64,000 bases of DNA from Serinus canaria (Eukaryota; Chordata; Aves; Passeriformes; Fringillidae): NCBI RefSeq assembly GCF_022539315.1, contig NC_066316.1:103286179-103350178 (forward strand). The letters run 5' to 3'. Positions 1 to 13,100 of the stretch are shown here, piece by piece (position 1 is the first letter of the stretch; each line of letters opens with the position of its first letter). The position numbers were made by a program, and so were the translations under genes. Below the pieces are notes generated by a model. That model did not search any database, was not told the origin of the DNA, and saw only the letters and a list, made by a program, of their open reading frames with translations.

Positions 1-1125
1 AATAGTTCTTCACCTTACTTTCCTCTTCATTTCTATCTTACCAAAATTTTGCTAGACACTTTCCCATCAATTTTGTCAGAGAGAATGGCTGTTTGTCCTT
101 TAATATTAACACCAAGTATTAGCACTAAGAACTAACTTCTCTACTGAGATTAACTTAGCCAGAAGTTTCTTTATGCAAAGAGGATGAAACAACGGCTCTA
201 GAAGGCAATTTACATTAAAAAAAAAAAAAAATGAGGTTTCTTGTCATAATATAGTCTTCCCTCTCATTCAAAAGCAAATAAATATTTTTATAAATTAAAA
301 TAAATTATTTAGCCTTGCTACAAAACAGAAGAGTTAATCAAAGAATCAAGGTTCAAAAAGAAAACTGCAAACAAGTTTCACAGTGTCTACTCTGAATCCA
401 AATTCAGATCTATTTGGGTAACAAATAAAAAATAAAGCAAAAAACAGAACAAATAAAAGTGGATTCATTAGTCAAAAAAAATTATTAATTTGTCAGTTTG
501 ACTACAATTCCCTCATATGTTTAAAGGGAAAATATCACAGTAAACAGTGGCTTGCAATTACTTGGTTCTGTACCACACCTGCAGCAAACAAACAGTAGGG
601 AAAGTCTGAAATTCAGCACTAGTTAGGATCTGGGGGTGTTTTCATATTTGTGTTACAACCCACTGATTTTTTTTAATTGACTTTTAATTTACAATCTGAA
701 ACTACTTAGATAAAACAATTGTGGTGAAGATAAGGAAAATATATTTTCAACACTGAAACACAATAATTTGACGCTTAAGTTATCTGGAAAGCAGCAACAA
801 GTTATTTTAAATGAAAGTCCAAATCTAATTATTTCACTTCCTCTGATACAACTGGACCCTTTTCAAAGTACCTTTTCTTACAAAGAAGTTGAATTACCAC
901 TGTTGTGAAGGAAAATCTGAATTGCCAAAAGCCATCCATTAAAAAAAATTAAAAAAAAGAAATGTAGCAATTTGTAAAAGTTATGTTATCCATAGTTTGC
1001 ATTAAATGGAAGAATTAGTTTAATTTGACAAGGAATGTTACCTGGTTTGATAAGCCATTATCTTTATTAAAAGATAACTAACAGGTCAATTCCAACACAG
1101 ATTAGGACAATTGTAAATTGCTTAC
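1..1125 (-). other. WDR35 intron 11 (partial)
   Basis: AT-rich sequence downstream of exon 11. I see no further WDR35 exon, so exon 12 must lie beyond the left edge. Confidence 0.7.
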
Positions 1126-1186
1126 CAATATCAATATATTTTGGGTCCAGGGGTGTGCCAATAGAATTGCAGAGAACCAACACATA
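1126..1186 (-). CDS. WDR35: WDR35 coding exon 11, last one in the window
   Basis: Encodes [20 protein letters not shown]. The acceptor is TTTCCATACAG and the donor GTAAGC; it ends in phase 1. It joins exon 10 in frame as ...QPQ-YVLVL.... I recall a human isoform with a short insert (ENEMETFGATF) at about this point; I did not find an equivalent in the intron at 1187-3815. Confidence 0.95.
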
Positions 1187-4100
1187 CTGTATGGAAATAA
1201 AAGCAAGTGTCATTACTACCACCCTTTTTATAGAACAGTAAGCTGTACACAGTTTTCTGTGGAGGTTCATCTCATAATCAACACCACACATTTTAATGGT
1301 CATCAGAAACAGAAAACACAGAGACCATGACTGTAGCAAATATAAAGCAGCACAAGCATGAGAGCAATTGAGAGTAAATGAGACCTATTTGCCAATTAGC
1401 ACTATAAACTAAGAACAAGCATAAAACAGGCACAAAACCAGCAGTTTTATGCATGGGAGCAAATCCACCAGGCAAAATCCAAAGACAACACGTGGGCAAG
1501 ACAGGCAGCGTCTCCCCTGCTGCTGTGAGGCACAGGCTGCACTGAGAGCATTTACAGGCATGATACACCCCTGACTCAGGGATTTAGCTCTCATCAGCTG
1601 CTCATGCAAAAGACAATCTCATAAACTCCCAGTAATTAGGATCTTTGTTCTTTCATTTGCAGATCTCCATCTCCTTGAACCTCCAAGAGGGTAACAGTCA
1701 GGGGAGAATGGTCAATAAGGCTCTCCCTCTGCCCTGCAGTATCACAGGTACTACAGAAGTGATTTTAACTTTTTCCCTTCTTGTAATCTCACTCAGGAAG
1801 GCTTAAATAGCACAGTTACTTCAGAGACTGGGCTGTTAAATTCAGGAAGATGCAAATACATAACAATTCACTCGACAATAATGCTTTATGGTTGTAGTTT
1901 ATGTATTTATTTCTTCAAGTCTAAATCAAGGATTAAATATCTTAATGGTTATTGCATAGGGAAATGCCTTGAATGAGAAGTGTGGAAGTCAAGGAGCAAC
2001 TTTTACTGCAAAATTTTTAAACTTAAAATAAAATAAATAAAATATACAGGGCTACCAAAAAGTGAATTACCCATGAGCTGTTACCCTGACTCTCCAGGAA
2101 ATGAAAAATAATTAGTTTGTCATGGCTCTTTCACCTCCTGAACAATCCAAGTAATTGTGGTAGCAGACTACAGTAACTGTACAGCTACCCTTTTAAACTG
2201 ATAGACTGACATCTTATTCATCACATGAGAGCAGCTCAATTTAGCTTTTCATCTACTGTATGAACTTCATTCTTCCAAAAAAAAAAAGAGCTGAAAGTGG
2301 ATTTCTTCCCATTAATTTTTTTTTCTGGTTTGGCCACCAATAAGTACCTCACAAAAATAGTATTTTTATTTCTTTGTTCATGAGTTAAACTTTTCACCAG
2401 CATTCTCAGATTTCTGTTAAAAAAAATATATGTTGTGCCTCTGCCTGTGTAGGAAAACACACATGGCTTTTTTAACTCATTATTTCTATCATGTTTACAT
2501 TAATTCTTCTCTAGTAAATTATCCTCACATTCAGTCTACAATAAATTTCTCTTTTATGCCCTTTCTAGTCATTTCTGAGACTCCAAGTCAGCAGATCAGA
2601 GCCTGTCAAGGAGTAATGGAGTAACAGTATCCAAGACAGGTAGACTGTATGCCCCACACAGGGTGGTGCCAGGGCAGGGAGTTTCCATTGGCTGATTTAT
2701 CCAGCCTTGTTAGGGATATCAACATGAAGTCCTTCTTAATTTACTGACACATCTACTTGCAATATCTTTAAACAGGTGCTGAAATTAAGTCTTTTTTTTC
2801 CCATTAGCTATTGCTTAAATTCTTCCATTCTGAAACCACAATTCTAATGACCAAAATCTCTTGTAAACCAAATCAGTTTTTCAGACAACAACTCTAATGA
2901 ACTGCTACCCATAAACCTATGCACTTCATTTCCTAAAACCTGGCAACTCACAGTGTTAATAATTACACTGGAGCCATTTCAAAACAAATGATAGGTCCTT
3001 ACTATCTGTAATTTTCAGGTGTGAGAATTAAATCTCTTATTTATGCTCAACAGAGTTACACTAAGTCTCTCAACTGTTTGTTTCCTCCTTTAAAATTACA
3101 ATTCAGAAAAAAAATATTTTATTGCATTCAACTTCACCAAAAGTTTATGGCCACGATCCCATGTTTTCAATCTATATGACAGTATACCATTTATAGCACA
3201 ATGAAGCAAAGCAGCACTACAGCACATTTGGGGATTTTTACCATGGCACCAAATGACTCTGTCTCCTGCTCCTCCTTTGTAAGCAATATGTAAGTGATAC
3301 AGAAAATAATTCTGAAATGATTACACAGGAAAAATCATGTAACATTATCACACTAACAGAACATTCAATAACCATGGAATACATTAATCAATTGTGAGTA
3401 CACATAAAATTAATTAATAAACAAAGAAGTTTGCAGTAAAATGTAACCTATCATCTAAAAAATTACCCCTTTTTGTCCATTTCTGACTGACAAAATATTC
3501 ATTACCATTCTGATGCTTTTACCTTGTCTCTGGAGAATATTTCCAAATATTTCTGAAGAAATATTCATCTGGAAGGCTGCAGTTTTTATTAGGTTACTAA
3601 TGGCTACAAGGAGTTGATCTACAGATGCAGTTACTTTAAATCAGCTACTTTGTTGTTTGTTGGGATTCTATGTTTTTGAACTCTGAGCCCATTCACACCA
3701 TTCTGTCAAACGACAACTGACACAATTCTATAGCAGATTCAGACTTTTACATTTCATCTTAAAGAGCTGACACATGGAACAGAGCATTCCAAGTGAAAAT
3801 TAAGACAGATTTTACCTGAGGCTGATTTTCATCTGCTTTAGTTGCTAAAACACAGAAGTCCCCATAAGTTGTTATGGAAATAAGGCTCTTGACATATTTC
3901 ACATATTTCTCATTGTTTTTTGTGTCCCAAAAGACCACACAGCACTCTGGGCGGTCCGCTCGGGTATAGGCGTAAACAACGGTGTTGGAACAGTAACCCC
4001 ACTGCCAAGAAACACAATGGTGGTAAAACCAATCAGAAATTACAAGAATTCAATAATGAATTGTTCCAGCCATGAAAGAGTTAATTTCATATACACAATT

Positions 4101-7100
4101 AATATTCCATATTTTTTACCTGTCAAGTGACAAACTAATTTATTATGAGAACACAGCTCACACAATAAGATATTGAAATAATATTAAACTGGCAAAAGAA
4201 GCTTTTCTATCACACTAAGCTTTTTCTATCAACTTCAGAACTGAAGGATCACCCTTAAAATGTGACAAGATCTCACTCTGCCCTGCTTCCTCCTTATTCA
4301 GCAGGTGTATAGGTATATTTTTATAGTTCAGCAGGTATTCAGATATACCCAGTGTGATGATGGTTTTTGCCACGTAAGTGCTTGCTTTGTGGCTACTGAT
4401 TCAGAAACCTGAAGTTCATTTCCCATAGGACATCCAATAAATACCTTAAAGAGTGCAATTCCAGAAGCAGACAAAAATAAGCAATTATACAGGAGTACTG
4501 TAATAACTCACATCACCTCTTCCATATTAGTATCATGAGAAAACCCCTCCCTTCCTCCCAGAAGAATGTAATTATTCCTGTAACAAGTAGGAGAAAGGGC
4601 AAAAAGGCAAAAGAAGCAGAACATACATGAGGATGCATTTTATTGCATTCAACTGATTTTAAGTACAAAATAAAATAATGAAAATCCTTTCTAATACAAC
4701 AGAATCAGAAAATAGGAAGGAGGTGAATCTGTCAAATGAGACATAAAGCAAAACACTTAAAGATGATGATGCAATTGTAGAAAACCTAACAGAATGCTCT
4801 GTATCAGCATCTATTAGAGAGGGGGAAGAGAAAGCTTATTAGAGTTGGCAAGAGAGGCTCCCACACTCCTCAGGAAATGAAACCAAAGTGATAAACTACG
4901 GCATCAACAGAAGAACTTCTAGAATAGACCCACAGACTCTAAACTAGTGTTACAACTCCATGCAAACTATGAAAAGTTTAAAAAAAGATCAGCTCAATTC
5001 CTAGTTTTTACTGTCACGTTAATTTAAAGACCCCTTTCTCTTATTATGGCTTATTGAAAAATAGAAGAAAACAGATTATTCAGTAGATTGGTAATGTGAT
5101 ATTAACTCTTCATCTCCAGGTCATTAATTCCAATCCAGCCTAAGATAATTACAGCTTTGAATCACTCCCATTTAATGACTGTCACCTTTTAGAATATGTA
5201 GCTCCTAAAAGGGAGTTACTTATATTACCCAAACACAGCAGAAGTATTTATTGAAGGAAAACATTTATCATTCACCATAAAAACATTTAACATTGAAATA
5301 GAGTACACTACCAACATATTTGCTGCAGAAATAAATTAATTTGAACATATCTCTTTCCTTTTCAATTGTGCAAAATGGAAAAAAAATGAGCTTACACATG
5401 CAGTTCCTAAAACTAAAGTTTCAAAGTATTATTAACTGGCAAACTGTGCCAGATCTTGAACACACATGGTCTCCTAGATACTGAGGAGTTTAAGAAAAAG
5501 CAACAGGCCTGTGTTCCAGCTGTTGCACATCTCCCAGAATAAACATTAGGTAGCATTTCCTGCAAGACTAATTTCCAACTCAGATTTCCAAAGTCCTCTC
5601 CAGAATATTTACAACAAACTATTTGAAAATGCTTCCTAGCAGATTTGTTTTTACAACTCCCTGACCAAAATACATTTCAATATAGCTGCAGGATGTTCCT
5701 CACATTGCACTCTCTCTAATTACAGTGGCTACACACTGATGATTAAAGAACATATCCTGTGCTGTGAAAAGAAGTATATAATACTCTGTACTGGACAGTA
5801 AATGCTATTATTTGTTAAATTGTAAATTTAAATTAAATAGTTCCAACTCCTAAAAAGAAAGACCACCAAATGAAAAAACTCAGGTGGTAAACAAGATAAA
5901 ACATTATTTAGAATTAGATGATACACACTTGTAAGAAGTATATTGGGAACTGAAATGAAAGCAAAAAGTACATCTATCAGGTTGCATTCACTCCTATTGT
6001 TTAGGTGTCTACTCAACTTTCCAGGCTCAAATGAATAATTCACCACTAAAAAAAATGGCAGTAAAGTAAGGCTCAAACAATTCCCATTCCTCAAGTCCTA
6101 CTAAATTTAGAATCGTTCTGTTTCTTTATTGTGACAATGAAACTCCAAATGCATTGTAAAGGCAATGGCTAAGCTACTGCATCACCAAGACAGACCCCCA
6201 CATTCCACTAAAACTGCAAGTCAGTAGTGTTGATCAAGCTGCAATCATAAGTTAAGCACTAGTTTCATATATATACATATATACACACACATATATGTAT
6301 GTATGTATGTATATATTAGAGCAAGCTACTTTTTCAACCTGATCAGAAAGAGAATAAGTAACAGGAAACTAATCAGTACAATTAAGTTTCACATTACTAC
6401 ATACCTTGTAATGTGGACGAATGTTTGCAAAATATATGTAATGATCAACAGCCAGTGCAATTTTCAGTCCACCTCCCTCCCAGGACAAGGAAGAGATCTG
6501 TTTGCCAGGAACTTTCAGTGTACGCAAGTGCTTGGTTAAAACAAGGAAAGAAAAAGATTTGAATTTATCACAGGAAAGCCACTCTAAAACACATAAATAA
6601 GAGTTTTGATTGTTGTTGAAAAAAGCCCTGTAGATATCCCTACAGATATTCTTTACAGTACTCCATAACAATTCTCAAATTTCAATACATATGCAAAGAA
6701 AGAGAGATATTTAAGGTGTACACCATAACATGTTCTTTCACCTCAGGTTTGGTTTGTTGTTTTTTCATTTGTGCTTTATTTCTCCAGAGAGAAAGAAACA
6801 ACAGGACTCAGTGATAGTTCAAGCTTGAAGAAATAAACAGTAGATAGAGAATGACAGTATAAACATTATTCCCTTTGGTTGGTAATTTGAATCACCTTTA
6901 TGATTCCAGTCACACAGCAGTAGTACTGACCCTGACATGCCTCAGAAGTTTCACTGACACTGGAAGTGTATCAGTCAGTTCATGTACAACACTCTTAACT
7001 ACAGCTGATAGCTTAAACAAATAAAAACATATCTCTACTCCATGTCAAGAGCACACAATTTATTAGCTGCAAAAGTACACAATTTTCAGTGAGGCAATGG

Positions 7101-10100
7101 ACATTTTCCTCTTCTCTATCCCCTTTCCAAAAGAATCTAAGAAAGGCAGTTGGTACACTTTCCAACTTTTTTCCAATATATTTTGCTGAAGAATTTTAAA
7201 TTGGATGAAGGAAACAATTAGAAAAAAAATAATGTGTTCAAAAGCTATAACCTTAATCCTACAGAGAACTTCTTTGTAGGTACCTTTTTAGTTGCAAATA
7301 ATATAGATGCATGTAGTAAAAGATACACTTATCTACTATTTACTGTACATTTTTGAATAATCTTAGGCTTAAAAAAATACATTTTACTGAGTAGAACATT
7401 GATGCTCAGGTCTAACTTTCCTATTTCATGCCTTTGATCAGCTGCAAATACCAAGTCAAAATACTGCTCACACATTATTCATGGAAAATACCATCTTCCA
7501 AAAAGTCCATATCTGAATATCAGAACGAGTACAAAACAATTCTAAAACCTGAAGAATTTACTTTGAAACACTAAATACAAAATCTGGAACACCAGTTTCA
7601 GTTAGTCCAAAGGACATCAGCAACATTACTGCCAAAACCTTTGGTTCCATTAAATCCTTTCAACTAAGGCAACCCCTACAGATGACATTGGATCTTAATG
7701 CCTGTCACAGCTCAGCTCAGAGCTGGCCAGTACTTCAGTACAAGGGACAAACTTCATCACACTCTGACACACAACACTAACTTACTGATTTTCAGCTATA
7801 TTACTAAGAGGGAACAGGATATTATCTGGCAAGGCAAAAATAGCACAACAAAAATATATTGACCAGTTGTCTCTCAACTATCATTTAATCTACTATAAAA
7901 AGCCAGGTTGGACAAAAACCATTTACAAAACAATAGCCCCAACAGCCAAATGAAGAAGTTTAGAAAAAAAATAGCTTTTCTGAGGTTTCTGAGCCATTGC
8001 TTTTACTGATACAGGATGCCTTTTTGCCAGTTTTACGGATTCCATATAAAAGAGCAAATACCAAGTATTTAATACCAATACTCATTCACTCCTGTATTTT
8101 CGGCTTCTAATCTAGAGATGCCCAGGTCTCTTATACAGCCAGTGTAGAAAGACAAGTACTTCTGGATTTGATACACAGATGCTGACATCTGGACTGTTGC
8201 CTAAGCTCCAAACTGCTTATCTTCCATAGTCTCATCTCAGGGATCTGGTGTTCAAAGTCAGACACCACACTTATCCTATCACTAGTGTTTTGAGAGGCAC
8301 TTGGGATTTTCACACTGGCCACTATGCTGCTGTTCTAAAAGGGTACATAGTCCTGTTTCCAGACCCATGTGGATATCCCAGATGGATACCTCAGAGCACT
8401 AAACACCTACATTTTGGCATCCAAATTCCACCAGTAATGACCCTGCAGCAAAACATAAAAAAATTTTGAAAGGAAAAAAAAAACCCAAACATTTACACCA
8501 CTTATCACATATTTTTACCTCACCAAAGGGAGTGTAGAATTGCACAACATTGATATCTTTATCTTGAGAAGCTGCTTTGAGGGAGCCTGCCAGTGCCAGA
8601 ATGCTTCCATTGGAGTTCCACTGAATGCACACAACATTGATACCAGCATCAATCAAAACAGGATCTAGTTTTTAAGGAATAAACATTACGAATATCAACA
8701 GAAGTAGACATTTTGGATCAAGAGAAGCTCAATAACTTGCACCCTACATTTTGTACTTACTGTAGTCATTCTCATCTCTCATAATCTGGCATCTCCCATT
8801 GTCATAACAGACAGCAAGGCAAGGGCAGTTGGGTTCAATGTAGCCTTGGGTACCGTGGTACCAGTGTATCCCAGCAATGCTGAAGGCTCCAGTTAAATTC
8901 ACCAAACAACTCAGCTTCATTTTCACCTGCACAAGAATGGTTAATTCAAGTCATATAAAACATGTTATTTAAGGAATAATTTAAATCTCTACTGATACTT
9001 GCAAAAGACAAGACCTCTAAGAAAAAAATGTTTTCCCATCCCAAGAAAAATTTTGAAGTTCTCAGAATTTTATGGGTTTGAAAAACTTCCTTATATATTC
9101 AAAGCCAGATCAGACATACAAAACTACACATTTTTAACCACAAAGAAGTACCCTAATGTTGGCATTTTCCTTCTTTAAAAAGTAACTTAAAAACAAAGAA
9201 AACCAACAACATAAAAACGCCACCACTGATACATGCACATAAACACAAGAAACCCCCTTGAACACAGCAAAAAATAATCATTATTTCAAACCATTCATAG
9301 ACACAAAATTTAAAAAACAACAAAAGAAAACCCAACAACATCAACAAAAATAACAAAACAAAAAAACTTTTGTTTTTTTCTTGACTAAAGTTTACTGCAT
9401 AACATATAAAAATAATTGGAAAAAAGTAGTGTCCAAATTAGAACACTAATTAAGAGAACTTTTGCAGTAACTAGCCCAGAACACCTGGTAACACAAATAA
9501 GGGTTTGTCTGAAAGATAAGAGAATTCCTGAATCAATTCCAAGAGGAATGTCAGGTAAGTTATGGGACAGAGGGGGAGAGGGAGAGAGAGCACAACCATG
9601 CATGCTGTTGATATGGTGGGGGAAATTACAGCAAACTATTTAAAGAATTTCAGTAATTTGTAGCAGTTGGAAATACCATGACTCACACAGTGGAAAGAAA
9701 GATACAGTGGGAGGATAAAGAAAAGAAAATGGGAAGGGTAGCAGATACTTTCTTAGGAAGGTAATGGAAAGGAGAAGAAAATTCACCACATTAAGCATCT
9801 AAAAGTTAAGAACATGGTCTCAAATACAGGGGTTTTAAAGTCAGTGTTTTACATAGCATTTTGTTATAGTCATACTCCAATACTTTGAGCAAGTAGATAT
9901 AAATAAATAAATAAATCTAGGTTGCAGGAATTCAGCAATATACTACAGATATTTCCTTTTATTTTTCTACTCACTACCAGGATTTCTCTAAAGAATAATA
10001 GGAGCAATAGGGAAATAAACTATCGCTTTTTCTAAAAGCCTGCTAATACTTTAGGAAGCAAAAGCTGGAAGAAGTCAATATCCTTTAAGCCAAAATTAGT

Positions 10101-13100
10101 TCCTCCAAATAATGAAAGACGGAAGAAAACAACAGCTAAAAAATATTAAATCTGACCTATCATCACAAACATCTTTGAAAGTAAAGATTTTCAGATGTCC
10201 CGAAGAGTTTAACTTAATTTCACCAGTCTGACCATTCCTACTTTTACATTTGCAGTAGCTATTAAAAAGCTGAAAGGCATTAGGTGATGTGATAATCATT
10301 TAGCTACCAAAAAAGAAGTAATTATAATAAAAAGCTGCAGAACTCTTGAATAAAAGCTCTGCACAGGAGGTTGTCCAATTCTCAGTACTGATGTCCACCA
10401 ATTAAATAAACACTAAATAAATTAAAAGGAAGTTTTAGGCCTGTTGAAGTAAATCATAATCCTTATATATAATTAATCTTATACCCTGATGTTAAAATTA
10501 TAATCCTTAATTATACCACAATGAACTTACAATAAAATTTCCCTGATTGTCATAAATGTGAATCTCTCCATTTGACATTCCAAAGAGTAAAATTTTGCTA
10601 TTGGAGGACCAGGCCACGTGGCACAGGTGGGTGCCTTTCAAGTCTTTTCCCCAAATGCGATTGCCTGGAACAAAACATTGACTGCACTTAATAAATATAC
10701 CACAAATCAAAACCAGGATGCAAGCTAGCAATGTAAAAACTAAAACAGCTGAAGTCAAAGCAACAATTAGTAAGTAACAATTAATTATATTTACCTAGAG
10801 AAACAGAGCCACTGTGTATGTAACACTACAAACAAATTTGTGTGAGAGCACAACAGGGCTTAAAATCTTACCATCCACTGATCCAACAATCACAGCTCCA
10901 TCTTCATATACAATACAAATCTTCTGGCCATCAGCATTCCAGCTCATACTTCGAACCACTGATTTATTTCTGTTGTTAATCATTTCTTCATACCAAGAAC
11001 CTATTAGAAGTGAAAGAAAAACTGAGTTACACTTGTGATTTGATAAACCTCTAGAGGACTCAAGGTACATGCTAATCACTGAACTGCCCTTGCAGTAAAA
11101 GCCTAGCAAGACCACAGCACAGTGTCCCCAGAAGACACAGACACAGCTACTGTGAAAGCCAGCGCTCCCATGGGAGCTGCTCATTCCCAAAATCTACAGG
11201 GATGAATAAGGACTCGGAAAGGAGAGCCAAAGTCCAAAAGGGGACTATAAAAAGAGCTCTGTGCTCAACTAATTTCAGAACTGACAATAAAATAGGAAAT
11301 ACAAACAGAGGGAACAACTGGCTTTGCTAGGAATAGGTAATAAGTACTTTACTGATTATTTTCCAAAACTAACAGATTATTTATGTGACAGTAGCCACCA
11401 TGTATCAGCCAGAAAGACTTTTATTCTTTACTCCTGAAATGAGAAGAACAGCTAAGATTTTCTTTGTTTCCATTTTTCATTAAACTAAATTTTCCAAGAG
11501 AATAGGAAAACCCTTTATTTTCTTTTTCTTTCCCACATGTGTTGGAAAGTGGTTACCTTGACTGTGAGGTTTTCTGGCTTTTAAATGAATTCCAGTGAGC
11601 TACAGTATATGTGTGTGTGAAAGGGTCAAGAGCCATAAAAGATAATTATAGTCATACACTGGTTAGTCATATTGGTTCACTACCTTAAACATTTCTAAAG
11701 ATAGGTTTTATGAGAGTATTTAATTGATGCTTTATGCAGTGTTGATAAGTTCTTGTAGTCTACTAACATGTTTGTGCCCACTGTACAATATATTTTTCAT
11801 GTTGTATACCAAGCAACAGAGATAAAAAAATTAGAGCAGTTTATCAAGCACATGGCTAAGCAGTGATATCTTCATCTATGGTAGCTCTGCAGGACAAATG
11901 CCTTGTCTCATGTGACTACACTATAAAAAATATAGACAAATATTACAATTTAAAAAGTAATTTTAAAACTATTTGAGCTATACAATCTGCAAAATAAAAA
12001 CTCTGAAAAACAACAGTAAAAACTGCAAGTGAGGGGAAAAAATATTTCTCATAACACAGAATATTATCCCATCTCAAGTTTATCCTGCAGAATACCTCTG
12101 TACATCATCCACACAATGATGAGGCCATTTTGATCGCTGGTAGTCAATTTTTGATACTGTTCATTCCATGTCACAACCTGCACAAAACCTAGAAAGTGAT
12201 AAAAAGCTTTTTATTGGCATTATTTAAGCAGTTAATAAAAAATATCAAACTTAATCAACCTGGACCTTTTCAGAAATTTACATTGCTGACTTGGATTTAG
12301 TTGTAGGCTTCTTTCAGTGTCACTTATTTACTCTTTCAGTATTCTGCCAAGAGCTCCTTTTGCTTCTGTATTCCCTGGAGTAACATTCTCTCCAAATCCT
12401 GCTCAGTGTTGATTCCACACCCAAAACCCAAATCATGGTTTTGCAGTTTCTGACCACCTCTGACACTCTGGGACACTGACAAAATTTTACAGCTGTAGGA
12501 AGTTTGGGGTTTTTCTTCCTCCTAGTAGTTTGATCCTCACTATTGCTGCACTTTTAAAACATAATCTCCCTGACAATTACCCAGAAGAGCGCTCTACACA
12601 CAAATCCTTCAGACCCTCAAGCTTCATATGGGATCCCACTCACAAATATTTGAAACATGTTTGAACTTTTATCAGTTTCATATGGCAGATCAAATTGTAT
12701 CATACTTTTTCCTCCCCTCACTGCTGGGTACCCATTTTCTCTGTATCCTTTCCATTTTTAGTGTTTCAGTCAAGAACATTATCAACAGATGCAATCAAAA
12801 ATATTCTGATTGTCAGGGATTTTTAAGGTAATAGTAATATATTTCAGAATTGAAGACATCCATTCAAAGTATCCACTAAATCAATTCCTCTCCATTAATT
12901 TGTTCCAATCGTATTCAATTAAGCCCTTAAAATAACCTGACTCTTGGCAGATTTCAACTGCAAGTCTTCATAAAAAAGTCCATTTCCTCAACTAATGCAA
13001 GGATTTTAGCATCCTCTTTCTCATGTGAGAAATTAAGTCCTCCCTAATTTTGCTGCATTCAATTTTTATTTTCACACATTATACTTCTCCAGCTTGCTTT